Of a stretch of 64,000 nucleotides of DNA, positions 38,427 to 47,300 are shown one piece after another. This DNA comes from Micromonospora sp. HM5-17 (GTDB lineage: Bacteria; Actinomycetota; Actinomycetes; Mycobacteriales; Micromonosporaceae). Positions within the stretch are counted from its first letter, which is position 1; each line of letters starts with the position of its first letter. The stretch is taken from assembly GCF_003762835.1 (NCBI RefSeq), contig NZ_RJWA01000002.1, forward strand, positions 806,001 to 870,000, in the 5' to 3' direction. A model generated the notes under the pieces. That model did not search any database and was not told the DNA's origin. It saw only the letters and a list, made by a program, of their open reading frames with translations. Made by a program: the position numbers and the translations under genes.

Positions 38427-39771
38427 ATGAGACGAAGACATCTGCTCCCCGGGGTCGCGGCGGTCGTCGCGGCTGTCGTCGCCACCACCGTCGGGGCGGT
38501 CCCGGCCGCGGGTGCGGCCCGCCGTCCCGACCTGCCGCCCCCCGCGTCGGCCGCGCTCCGGGCCGAGGGCAGCCTCGATCACCTCGTACGGCGCGGTGCC
38601 GAACGACGGGCTGGACGACACCGCGGCCATCCAGCGGGCCGTCGCCGACGACGAGAACGGCGTCATCAACTGCGTCTGGATTCCCGCCGGGCAGTGGCGG
38701 CAGGAGCAGAAGATCCTCTCGCCGGACCCCACCCGCACCGGCTACAACCAGAAGGGCATCCGCAACGTCGTCATCCGCGGCGCCGGCATGTGGCACACCC
38801 GGCTCTACACCACCACCGAGCCGCAGAACGTGGTGGGCAACATCAACCACCCGCACGAGGGCAACGTCGGCTTCGACATCGACGACAACGCCCAGATCTC
38901 CGACCTCGCGATCTTCGGGATGACCACCAACCGGGCCAACCGGGGGCACGGCATCAACGGTCGGCTGGGCAGGAACACGAGGATCAGCAACGTCTGGATC
39001 GAGCACGTCAACGTCGGTGCCTGGGTCGGGCGCGACTACAGCGACACGCCCGCCTACTGGAACCCGGGGGACGGGGTCGAGTTCACGGGCATGCGGATCC
39101 GCAACACGTACGCCGACGGGATCAACTTCGCCAACAGCACCCGCAACTCCCGGGTGTTCAACTCCTCGTTCCGCAACACCGGCGACGACGCGCTCGCGGT
39201 CTGGGCCAGCCGGTACGTCCGGGACCAGGCAACCGACATCGGCCACGACAACCACTTCGTCAACAACACGGTCCAGCTGCCCTGGCGGGCGAACGGCATC
39301 GCGATCTACGGCGGCTACGGCAACACGATCGAGAACAACCTGATCTACGACACGATGACCTACCCGGGCATCATGCTGGCGACCGACCACGACCCGCAGC
39401 CGTTCTCCGGCCAGACGCTGATCGCCAACAACGGGCTCTACCGTACCGGCGGCGCGTTCTGGGGCGAGCAGCAGAGGTTCGGCGCGATCACGCTGTTCCC
39501 GGCCTCCCGCGACATCACCGGGGTGACGATCCGGGATACCGAGATTCACGACTCCACGTACGACGGGATCCAGTTCAAGTCGGGTGGCGGCGCCATGCCG
39601 GGGGTGGTGATCGCCAACGTCCGGATCGACAGGTCCAACAACGGCGCCGGCATACTCGCGATGAACGGGGCCCGGGGCAGCGCGACCCTGAGCAACGTGA
39701 CCATCACCAACTCGGCGGCCGGCGACATCGTCGTCCAACCGGGATCGACCTTCACGATCACCGGCGGTTAG
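38427..39771 (+). pseudogene. Secreted GH87-like right-handed beta-helix glucanase, frameshifted
   Basis: A GGAAAGGA ribosome site and ATG open a signal peptide (MRRRHLLPGVAAVVAAVVA, cleavage near AAGA) in one frame. The enzyme, from ITSYGAVPNDGLDD to the TAG at 39771, is in the +1-shifted frame. A one-base insertion between about 38538 (run of six C) and 38575 would explain it. The enzyme part is a repeat-rich beta-helix. ADGIN and GDDA hold aspartates at codons 39115, 39184 and 39187, the D-x22-DD spacing of the GH87 alpha-1,3-glucanase triad. Family assignment is by memory of that spacing. It could be a real pseudogene or a sequencing error. Confidence 0.7.
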
Positions 39772-39832
39772 CCACCCGATTCACCGGTCACCGGCGGTCG
39801 ACCACCCGGAACAGTCGGCGTGGGACCGGCGT

Positions 39833-39865
39833 ATCGCCCCCGGCACGAGCCGTGCCGGGGGCGAT
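39833..39865. terminator. Perfect bidirectional hairpin terminator
   Basis: A 15-bp perfect stem (ATCGCCCCCGGCACG and its complement) encloses the loop AGC. It sits between the convergent glucanase and ABC transporter genes. It is the strongest hairpin in the window. Confidence 0.75.
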
Positions 39866-39953
39866 TCCGGGTTCGGGAATCACGTCGTCCACGGGTGGGT
39901 GGCGTGGTCCGCGGCGCCGTGAGGTCGACCGGGAACGGAAGGTCGGCGCCGGC

Positions 39954-40736
39954 TCACCCCACCTGGGCGAGGAACCGCTGGAGGCGAGGGCTGCGCGGCG
40001 CCTCGAAGATCTGGTCGGGCGGGCCGGCCTCGACCACCCGGCCGCGGTCCAGGAAGACGACCCGGTCGGCGACCTGCCGAGCGAACCCCATCTCGTGGGT
40101 GACGACCACCATCGTCATTCCCTGGCTGGCCAGGTCCGCCATCAACCCCAGCACCCCCTTGACGAGTTCCGGATCGAGCGCCGAGGTCGCCTCGTCGAAG
40201 AGCATCACCCGGGGGGACATCGCCAGCGCCCGGGCGATCGCCACCCGCTGCTGCTGTCCACCCGAGAGCCGGCCGGGGCGTACGTCGGCCTTGTGCCGTA
40301 ATCCGACCAGGTCGAGGTGCCGCAGCGCCACCTCCTCCGCCTCGTCCCGGGAGAGTCGCTTGAGGTGTCGCAGGGCGAGGGTCACGTTCCGCAGCACGCT
40401 GAGGTGTGGAAACAGGTTGAACTGCTGGAACACCATGCCGACGTCCTGCCGCAACCGGTCGGGATCCCGGTCGCGGACGCTCTGCCCGTCCAGCAGGATG
40501 TCGCCGCGGTCGACCTCCACCAGCCGGTTGATCGTCCGGAGCAGCGTGGACTTGCCAGACCCGGAGGGGCCGATCACGCACGCGGTCTCGCCGCGCCCGA
40601 CGTCCAGGTCGACGCCGCGTAGCACCTGGTGCCTGCCGAAGGACAGGTGCACGTCGCGGGTCGCCACGCTGACCGACGCGTACCGCGGCGCGGCCGGCGG
40701 GGCGGTCGACCCACCCGGTCGGTTAGTGTCCGGCAT
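39954..40736 (-). CDS. Polar amino acid ABC transporter ATP-binding protein (GlnQ/HisP type)
   Basis: This 260-residue ATPase has Walker A GPSGSGKSTLL, signature LSGGQQQRVAIARAL, Walker B VMLFDEATSALDPE and the switch histidine in VVVTHEMGFA. It powers uptake together with the permease and lipoprotein upstream. Its first bases overlap the permease end by 14 bp. It is the last gene of a leftward three-gene operon. Confidence 0.92.
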   Translation of the reverse strand: MPDTNRPGGSTAPPAAPRYASVSVATRDVHLSFGRHQVLRGVDLDVGRGETACVIGPSGSGKSTLLRTINRLVEVDRGDILLDGQSVRDRDPDRLRQDVGMVFQQFNLFPHLSVLRNVTLALRHLKRLSRDEAEEVALRHLDLVGLRHKADVRPGRLSGGQQQRVAIARALAMSPRVMLFDEATSALDPELVKGVLGLMADLASQGMTMVVVTHEMGFARQVADRVVFLDRGRVVEAGPPDQIFEAPRSPRLQRFLAQVG

Positions 40737-41649
40737 CCGTTGCTCCTCCCGTGGTCGTGGCTGACAGCGCCTCGTCCGGGGCCGGCAGGGCGTCCGTCGA
40801 GGCCGGCGGGGCTTCGTTCGAGGCCGGCAGGGTCTTGTCGGGGGTGGGTCGTGGCGCCCGGCCGAGGGCCGCCGGCGGAGGCTCGTCGGAGGCCGACGAG
40901 ACCTCGTCGGCCTCCTCCGCCGGATCGTCCTCGGGCTCCGAGGCGGGGCCGCCGTCGCGGAGCCGGCGGTCCACCCAGTTCACCAGGTGGGTGAGCGGCA
41001 CCGTGATCGCCAGGTAGAACAGCCCGGCGAGGAGCAGGGCCGACTCGTTGCCGGTGTTCGCGGCGTAGTCCTGGCCGATGCGGAACAGCTCCCGCTGGCT
41101 GGCGACGAGCCCGAGGAAGTAGACCAGGCTCGAATCCTTGATCAACGCGATGAGCTGGTTGACCCAGGCGGGCAGGACCCGGCGTATCCCCTGCGGGATG
41201 ATCACCAAACGCATCGCGGCGGCGTGGGACAGGCCCAGCGCCCGGGTCGCCTCCAGCTGGGTGGCCTCCACACTCTGGATGCCGGACCGGAAGATCTCCC
41301 CGATGTACGCCGCCGCGATCAGCGACAGCGCGAGGATGCCGAGCGGGTACGGGTTGGGACCCCACCAGGCGAGTCCGAGGGGCGCCAACCCGACCCCGAT
41401 CAGCAGGATGGTGACGGCGGCCGGCAGGCCCCGCAGCACGTCCGTGTAGATCCGGGCCGGCCAGCGCAGCCACCGGGTCCGGGCCAGACCGGCGACGGCC
41501 AGCAGCATGCCGAGCGCCGTCCCCAGGACGGCGGAGACGAGCGCCAGTAGCAGCGTGTTGCGGAGGCCGACCGTGAGCATCTCGGGCAGGGCCTCCCGCA
41601 TCGACTCCAGGTCGAAGAACGTCTCCCACAGCGTCCTCAGGGTTTCCAT
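40723..41649 (-). CDS. Polar amino acid ABC transporter permease
   Basis: This 308-residue protein has about five membrane segments in the first 220 residues. The family coupling motif is RALGLSHAAAMRLVIIPQGIRRVLP, and the N-terminal GLRNTLLLALVSAVLGTALG is typical of HisM/GlnP permeases. After the last helix an unusual hydrophilic tail of about 80 residues contains 7-residue repeats (DKTLPAS, NEAPPAS, TDALPAP, DEALSAT). It lies 47 bp after the lipoprotein gene. Confidence 0.9.
   Translation of the reverse strand: METLRTLWETFFDLESMREALPEMLTVGLRNTLLLALVSAVLGTALGMLLAVAGLARTRWLRWPARIYTDVLRGLPAAVTILLIGVGLAPLGLAWWGPNPYPLGILALSLIAAAYIGEIFRSGIQSVEATQLEATRALGLSHAAAMRLVIIPQGIRRVLPAWVNQLIALIKDSSLVYFLGLVASQRELFRIGQDYAANTGNESALLLAGLFYLAITVPLTHLVNWVDRRLRDGGPASEPEDDPAEEADEVSSASDEPPPAALGRAPRPTPDKTLPASNEAPPASTDALPAPDEALSATTTGGATDAGH
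40781..40843. repeat. 21-bp tandem repeat, three imperfect units, in the permease tail
   Basis: Units begin GCCGGCAGGG (40781), GCCGGCGGGG (40802) and GCCGGCAGGG (40823). Each encodes seven residues of the permease C-terminal tail on the minus strand, so copy number can change without a frameshift. Confidence 0.7.
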
Positions 41650-41696
41650 CGCCTCACCTGTCTCGGACCCGATCCGTCACCCGGCCGCCTCGCCGG

Positions 41697-42569
41697 TCAC
41701 GCCGTCGGCGTGCCGGAGGGCTGCACCCTGACCGGCGGGAACGTCACGGTGCCGCTGCCCGGCCGGAAGGTCTCCGGGATCGGCCGTCCGGGGTAGTACT
41801 GCTCCTGGAGCCGGGTCCAGGTGCCGTCCTGGATCACCTGGTCGAGTGCCCTGTTCAGCGCCTCGCGCAGCGCGTCGTTCCCCTTCGCCACCGCGAACGC
41901 GGTCGGCGCGGGGCTGAGCTGCTTCTCGACCAGGACGATCTTGCCGCCACTGTCCTGGGCGGACTTCTCGCCGATCTCGGCCGGCGCGATCCACGCGTCC
42001 GCGGTCTTCGCCTTGAGCTGGTTGATCGCGCCGTTGTAGTCCGGCACCCGGACCGGGTCGAGCCCCTCCTTCGTGGCGTAGTCATCCTGGACGGTGCCCT
42101 GCACCACGACGACCCGCTTGCCCTTCAGGTCGGCGAAGCTCCTGATCGGCGACCCGGCCGGCACGTCGAGTCCGAAGTAACCGAAGTCGTACCCGTTCGT
42201 GAAGTCGACCGTCTTCTTCCGCTCCTCGGTGATGGTGATGGACGAGCTGCCGGCGTCGAACTTGCGATTGTTCACCTGGGCGAGCAGCGCCGAGAACTCG
42301 GTGCCGACGAACTCGACCTTCAGCCCGAGCTTCTCCGCCATGGCGGCCATCAGGTCGTTGTCGAAGCCGGTGAACCTGCCGTCCTTCAGGTAGACGTTCG
42401 GCGGAGCGTCGGTCAGGGTGCCGACCCGCAGTGTCCCGGGCTGGAGCAGGTGGTACGGGTTGTCGGCGGCGTCGTCCGCCGGGGAGCCGCCGCACGCGGC
42501 GGCCGCACCGAGCACCGCGACGGCGGCGATCCCGGAGAGCAGGCGTACGGCGGTGGATGTGATGCGCAT
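41697..42569 (-). CDS. Polar amino acid ABC transporter substrate-binding lipoprotein
   Basis: This 290-residue protein has a lipoprotein signal (hydrophobic residues 8-24 ending GAAAAC, Cys26 or so) followed by a type 3 periplasmic-binding domain. It shows LRVGTLTDAPPNVYLKDG, GFDNDLMAAMAEKLG and FAVAKGNDALREALN. It would capture a polar amino acid outside the membrane and present it to the permease. It opens the leftward operon; a GGAG site lies upstream of the ATG. Confidence 0.9.
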   Translation of the reverse strand: MRITSTAVRLLSGIAAVAVLGAAAACGGSPADDAADNPYHLLQPGTLRVGTLTDAPPNVYLKDGRFTGFDNDLMAAMAEKLGLKVEFVGTEFSALLAQVNNRKFDAGSSSITITEERKKTVDFTNGYDFGYFGLDVPAGSPIRSFADLKGKRVVVVQGTVQDDYATKEGLDPVRVPDYNGAINQLKAKTADAWIAPAEIGEKSAQDSGGKIVLVEKQLSPAPTAFAVAKGNDALREALNRALDQVIQDGTWTRLQEQYYPGRPIPETFRPGSGTVTFPPVRVQPSGTPTA

Positions 42570-43091
42570 GTGTGGAAACTCCGTGATTTATCCGGCGGTC
42601 TAGGCGCGTGCTCCGCCCAGGGCACGGAGCGCCCGGAGCGATGGCCTGGCCGCGCAGGGGTGGTCGGGAAACAGGTCGGAGAACGGCCGGAGCAGCGCCG
42701 ACCGGCGGTGGTGGTCAGCCGCGGCCGCGACAGAGCATGGTGCTGGTGCGGCAGAGGTCAACGTGACGACGCCACCGGTGCCAGGTGACGTGGAGTCGAC
42801 TTGCCCGCTCGGGCCGGGACGTACGCACTTCAGCTCCTCCATCGATCCTGGCGGTAGCACCCGCACCCGTCGCGGGGGGTTGCTGCGACGTCAACGAGCC
42901 AGGTCTCTCGGTCGCTCTGGATGGCCGGGCTCAGCTTACTCAACCAGTGACCAGGCGTACCACCTGGGCGACCGCCCAAACGGCTGTGTGCCTCGCCACG
43001 CCCTGGAGGTGAAAGGAAGGGCCCCTTTTACAACAGAAATCGATAGGAAGGGGCCCTTCCTTGCTTGCGGGCTGGGGACGGGGCGGTCATC
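42570..43091. other. Intergenic region without convincing gene
   Basis: This stretch lies between the divergent ABC-lipoprotein gene and the DUF6745-like gene. An 88-codon frame at 42600-42866 (minus) has no ribosome site or family resemblance and is not called. The only clear structure is the inverted repeat at 43012-43062. Confidence 0.4.
43012..43062. repeat. Inverted repeat AAGGAAGGGCCCCTT, Micromonosporaceae-type hairpin repeat
   Basis: AAGGAAGGGCCCCTT at 43013-43027 and its exact complement at 43048-43062 form a 15-bp stem, and each arm is itself nearly palindromic around GGGCCC. It lies upstream of the DUF6745-like gene, not between gene ends, so a simple terminator role is unlikely. 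I recall similar repeats being frequent in Micromonospora-type genomes. Confidence 0.6.
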
Positions 43092-43145
43092 ATGGTCGCC
43101 ATGATTGCTACTGACCGGAAGGGCGTGTTCGCCCTGGCGCGGTGA
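43092..43145 (+). CDS. Possible 17-residue upstream ORF coupled to the DUF6745-like gene
   Basis: The frame ATG GTC GCC ATG ATT encodes MVAMIATDRKGVFALAR and its TGA overlaps the GTG of the next gene (GTGA). The downstream GTG has no ribosome site of its own and no other good start, so translational coupling to this ORF would explain how it is translated. The ribosome site of the small ORF is itself weak. Confidence 0.35.
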   Translation: MVAMIATDRKGVFALAR

Positions 43146-44050
43146 CCGCGCCCGCGCGGCCTCGGGCCGCCCGCGAATCTCTTCCTCCCCACAGCCTGTC
43201 CGAGCTGGTCGCCGAGTACTGGCGACACGCCGTCGAGATCCGACGGGAGTGGCTGGAACACGGACTGTCGACCAGACCGGCTGACCGAACCGTCGCCGAG
43301 GAGATCGTGGCCGGCATCTACGCCCGGCACTCCCGGCATCGACCCCACGTCCACTGGGTGGCGTCGCCGCGTCAGGCGCTTCCCCTGCTGGACGGCCTGC
43401 CCACCCACGAGATCCTGCAACGCTGGGTGATGGCCCGGCGCCCGCCCGGCCCGCCGCCGTTGGCCAGCGACATCGCGGCCGGACTCTCCCGGTTGCGCAG
43501 TGCGTTGGACGCGTGCATCTCCGACCTCGATACCGGCGCACCGCGGCTCGTCCGCAGGAACGGACAGCCCTGGCCGGTACTGCCGCCGCTGGAGGCGCTC
43601 GCCAAGGGCGTTCCGTTACGGGAGGTGCTCCGCCAGGGGGTCAGAGACGCCCTACGGACCAGCCTCGCCGACGGGTTCTACCTGCCTGTCCGCGCCGCGC
43701 TGGCCGGGCACGGGCCGCTGCCGGTCGCCTGGTACGGCCAACAGGAGGCGCACTGGATCGCCTACTACGACGCGCTGCGCCGTCTGGGGCTCGCCCGCTA
43801 CCGTCCGTCCGACAACGACCAGCTTGACGACTGGGCAACCCTCGCCCGGTCCTGCGGTTGGTGGTGGCCGGGCGAGCGGGTGTGTGTCATGGTCGACCGA
43901 CCTGCCGTCCTCGAGACCGAACCGATTCCGGACGGCTGGCACGAACAGGTCCGGCTGCGGCGCGGCGGCCGACCCCCGGTCGAGTACCGCGACGGGTGGC
44001 AACCCCCGATCGCGACGGCTCGACCGTCGTCGTCGCGCGACCGGCCGTGA
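43142..44050 (+). CDS. DUF6745-like protein of unknown function
   Basis: This 302-residue soluble protein shows WYGQQEAHWIAYYDALRRLG and a tryptophan-rich C-terminal block (SCGWWWPGERVCVMVDRP, then VEYRDGW). That block resembles the DUF6745 domain, which also occurs in leucine-rich-repeat-type bacterial proteins. The function is not known. The start GTG overlaps the stop of a small upstream ORF. The last about 15 residues are low-complexity. No partner gene is evident. Confidence 0.7.
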   Translation: MTAPARPRAARESLPPHSLSELVAEYWRHAVEIRREWLEHGLSTRPADRTVAEEIVAGIYARHSRHRPHVHWVASPRQALPLLDGLPTHEILQRWVMARRPPGPPPLASDIAAGLSRLRSALDACISDLDTGAPRLVRRNGQPWPVLPPLEALAKGVPLREVLRQGVRDALRTSLADGFYLPVRAALAGHGPLPVAWYGQQEAHWIAYYDALRRLGLARYRPSDNDQLDDWATLARSCGWWWPGERVCVMVDRPAVLETEPIPDGWHEQVRLRRGGRPPVEYRDGWQPPIATARPSSSRDRP

Positions 44051-44202
44051 CGTCGACCGGCGCCGTGACGCCGACCGGTGTCTCGGCTACCGGGCCACGC
44101 CCGAGGCGTGAACAGGAGCTGACCGGTCGGACGTGATCAGCCCGGCGGTGTCGGTGATCGAGAGGCGGCGAGGTCTCCGGTAGGTGGTTCGTCGACCAGG
44201 AA

Positions 44203-44262
44203 GACCGGAATCCGGACGACCGGAACCCGGACGACTGGAAACTGGACGACCGGAGATCGGAG
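44203..44262. repeat. 15-bp tandem repeat, four imperfect units
   Basis: Units GACCGGAATCCGGAC, GACCGGAACCCGGAC, GACTGGAAACTGGAC and GACCGGAGATCGGAG follow without gaps. The first three units are nearly palindromic themselves. The block lies between the convergent DUF6745-like and hrpA genes. Confidence 0.7.
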
Positions 44263-44289
44263 GCCTCGCCGCCATGGCGGCGACGAGGC
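44263..44289. terminator. Hairpin between convergent DUF6745-like gene and hrpA
   Basis: GCCTCG pairs with CGAGGC and encloses the perfect palindrome CGCCGCCATGGCGGCG. It lies directly beside the 15-bp repeats and 38 bp past the hrpA stop. No T tract is present. Confidence 0.5.
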
Positions 44290-44326
44290 GGTACGACCTC
44301 ACCGACGGTGCGTGCGGCCGGCGGCT

Positions 44327-47300
44327 CTACCCCTCGGCCAGGTCCATCGCGCGGTAGATCCGCTGCTCCGATACCGGGTACGGCGTACCGAGCGCCTGGG
44401 CGAAGACGTTCACCCGCAGCTCCTCGATCATCCAGCGGATCTGCCGGACGTCGTCGTCGTCGCGTCGGGCCGGGGGGAGGGCGGCCAGCATCTCCTGGTA
44501 CTCCCGCTGCACCTGCTCGATCCGGGCCTGCTGTTCCCGGTCACGCTGCGGGTTGCTGACCAGCCGGTCCAGCCGCCGCTCGATCGCCGCGAGATACCGG
44601 GGCAGGTCGGCGAGCCGGGCGTATCCGGTCCCGGTGACGAAGCCCCGGTAGACGAGCCCGGAGAGCTGGTTCCGGATGTCGGTCAGCGCCGGCACCAGCG
44701 CGAGGTTGGTCGTCCGGGCGAGCCGCTGCTCCACCACGTACGCCGCGGCCAGGACGCGGCGGACCCGCTCGACCACCTCGACCACGGTGTCGACCAGCTC
44801 GGCCCGGACCCGGTCGCGCAGCGCGGCGAAGCCGTCGGCGTCCCAGGCCGGGCCGCCGGCGTCGGCGATCAGCTTGTCCACCGCCGCGTCGGCCACGTCG
44901 TCGAGCAGGTCGAGCACGCTGCGGTGCGGGTTGCGACTCAGCGTCAGCTTGGCCTCGTTCGTCAGCCGGCCCTGGAGAAACCTCGCCGGTGAGCCGAGGG
45001 TGAGGCGGAGCAGGCGGCGGGTTCCGGCCCACATCCGGCGATGTTGCTCGGCCTCGGTCTCGTAGACCCGGACCGCGACGCTGTCGCCCTCGTCCGTCAG
45101 CGCCGGGTACGCCGTCACCCGGTACCCGCCCCGAACCTGGTCGATCGAGCGGGGCAGGGCGCCGATGCTCCACTCCCGTAGCCCGGTTCGTTCCACGTCC
45201 GGGGCGGCGGCCGCCACCATCTGCCGTACCTCGGTGGTGAGCTGGCGTTGCAGTGCCGGCAGGTCCTTGCCCTCGGCGACGATCCGCTCGTCGTCGACGA
45301 TCCGGAAGGTCGGGCGCAGGTGCGCCGGCACCTTCGTCAGGTCCCAGGCGTCCCGGGGCACGCTCACCCCGGTCATCCGGCGCAACTGTCGGCTCACCGC
45401 GTCGAGCAGCGGCTCCTGCCCGGGCGTGATCGCGGCCAGCACCGCCCGGGCGTAGTCCGGTGCCGGCACGAAGTTGCGGCGGATCGCCTTCGGCAGCGAC
45501 CGGATCAGGGCGACCACCAGCTCCTCGCGCAGCCCTGGCACCTGCCAGTCGAAGCTCTCCGGGTCGACCTGGTTCAGCACCGGCAGCGGGATGTCGACGG
45601 TCACCCCGTCGGTCGCGCTTCCCGGCTCGAAGCGGTACGTGAGCGGCAGCGCCACCCCGGCGGAGTGCCACTCGTCGGGGTAGTCGGCCGGGTCGATGCC
45701 GCCCTTCCCCTCGTTGACCAGCATCTGCCGGTCGAAGGTGAGCAGGTCGGGCTGTTGACGACGAACCCGCTTCCACCAGGCGTCGAAGTGACGGCCGGAG
45801 ACCACCTCGGCCGGAATCCGGGCGTCGTAGAAGGCGTACAGGGTCTCGTCGTCGACGAGGATGTCACGGCGCCGGGCCCGGTGCTCCAGCTCCTCGACCT
45901 CGTCGAGGAGTTTCCGGTTGTCGTGGAAGAACTGGTGGTGGGTCTGCCAGTCGCCCTCCACCAGCGCGTGCCGGATGAACAGCTCGCGGCTCAGCACCGG
46001 GTCGATGCGGCCAAAGTTGACCTTGCGTCCGGTGACCAGCGGGATGCCGTACAGCGTCACCCGCTCGTACGCCAGCACCGCGGCCTGCCTCTTCTCCCAG
46101 TGCGGTTCGCTGTAGCTGCGTTTCACCAGGTGCGGGGCGAGCGCCTCGACCCACTCCGGCTCCACCCGGGCGGCGACCCGGCCCCAGAGCCGGGAGGTCT
46201 CGACCAGTTCGGCGGCCATCACCCAGCGCGGCGGTTTCCGGAACAGCGCCGATCCGGGGAAGAGCGCGAAGCGGGCGCCCCGGGCGCCGAGGTACTCGTT
46301 CTTCTGCGGGTCCCTGAGCCCGACGTGGGAGAGGAGCCCGGCCAGCAGGGACTGGTGGATCCGATCGGTGTCGACCTGGCCCACCGGCGCGTCGTCGTCC
46401 ACCGGCGCGTCGCTGTCCGTCACCCGGTCGGCGTCACGCCGGCCGACCGCGTCGCGCGCGCTGCGCCCGGGGTGGTCCAGGGGGAGGGCTCGACCGGTAC
46501 CGCGTCCGCCGGCGGCGCGTCGGTCCCTTCGACCGGGGCCGTCGCCCGGTTGGGCGCCGGTACCGGGCTGTCCGGCGTCGTCGGCCATGGTCCGCAGCAC
46601 CTGCCGGAGCTGGCTGTAGATGTCCTGCCACTCGCGGACCCGCAGGTAGTTGAGGTACTCGGCCTTGCACATCCGCCGGAACGCGCTGGAGGAGAGGGTT
46701 CGCTGCTGCTCCTGCAGGTAGCGCCAGAGATTCAGCAGGGTTACGAAGTCCGACTCCTTGTCGGTGAACCGGGCGTGCGCCTGGTCGGCCTGGGCCTGCC
46801 TCTCCGCCGGACGCTCCCGCGGGTCCTGGATGGAGAGCGCGGCGGCGATCACCGCCACCTCGTCGGCGCAGCCGTTGCGTTCGCCCTCCAGCACCATCCG
46901 GGCCAGCCGCGGATCGACCGGGAGCTGGGCCAGCCGGCGTCCCAGCGGGGTGAGCCGGCGGTCGCCGTCGCCGCCGACCACCTCCAGAGCGCCCAGCTCG
47001 TGCAGGAGGTTGATCCCGTCGGCGATGTTGCGTCGGTCCGGTGGATCGATGAACGGGAAGGCGGCGATGTCGCCCAGCCCGATCGCGGTCATCTGGAGAA
47101 TGACCGAGGCGAGGTTGGTCCGCAGGATCTCCGGGTCGGTGAACTCGGGACGGGCCAGGAAGTCCTGTTCGTCGTAGAGCCGGATACAGATGCCGGGAGA
47201 GGTACGCCCGCACCGGCCCTTTCGCTGGTTGGCCGAGGCCTGCGAGATCGGCTCGATCGGCAGCCGCTGCACCTTCAGCCGGTGGCTGTACCGGGAGATC

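Noticed and set aside
39772-40301. Read-through of the glucanase signal-peptide frame
   Set aside because: The frame stays open only because of base composition; it crosses the terminator and the antisense ABC ATPase gene.
42600-42866. 88-codon frame on the minus strand upstream of the ABC lipoprotein
   Set aside because: No ribosome site, no recognisable family, and weak codon bias.
43012-43062. Terminator call for the AAGGAAGGGCCCCTT hairpin
   Set aside because: It lies between two divergent genes, upstream of both, so there is no transcript end to terminate.
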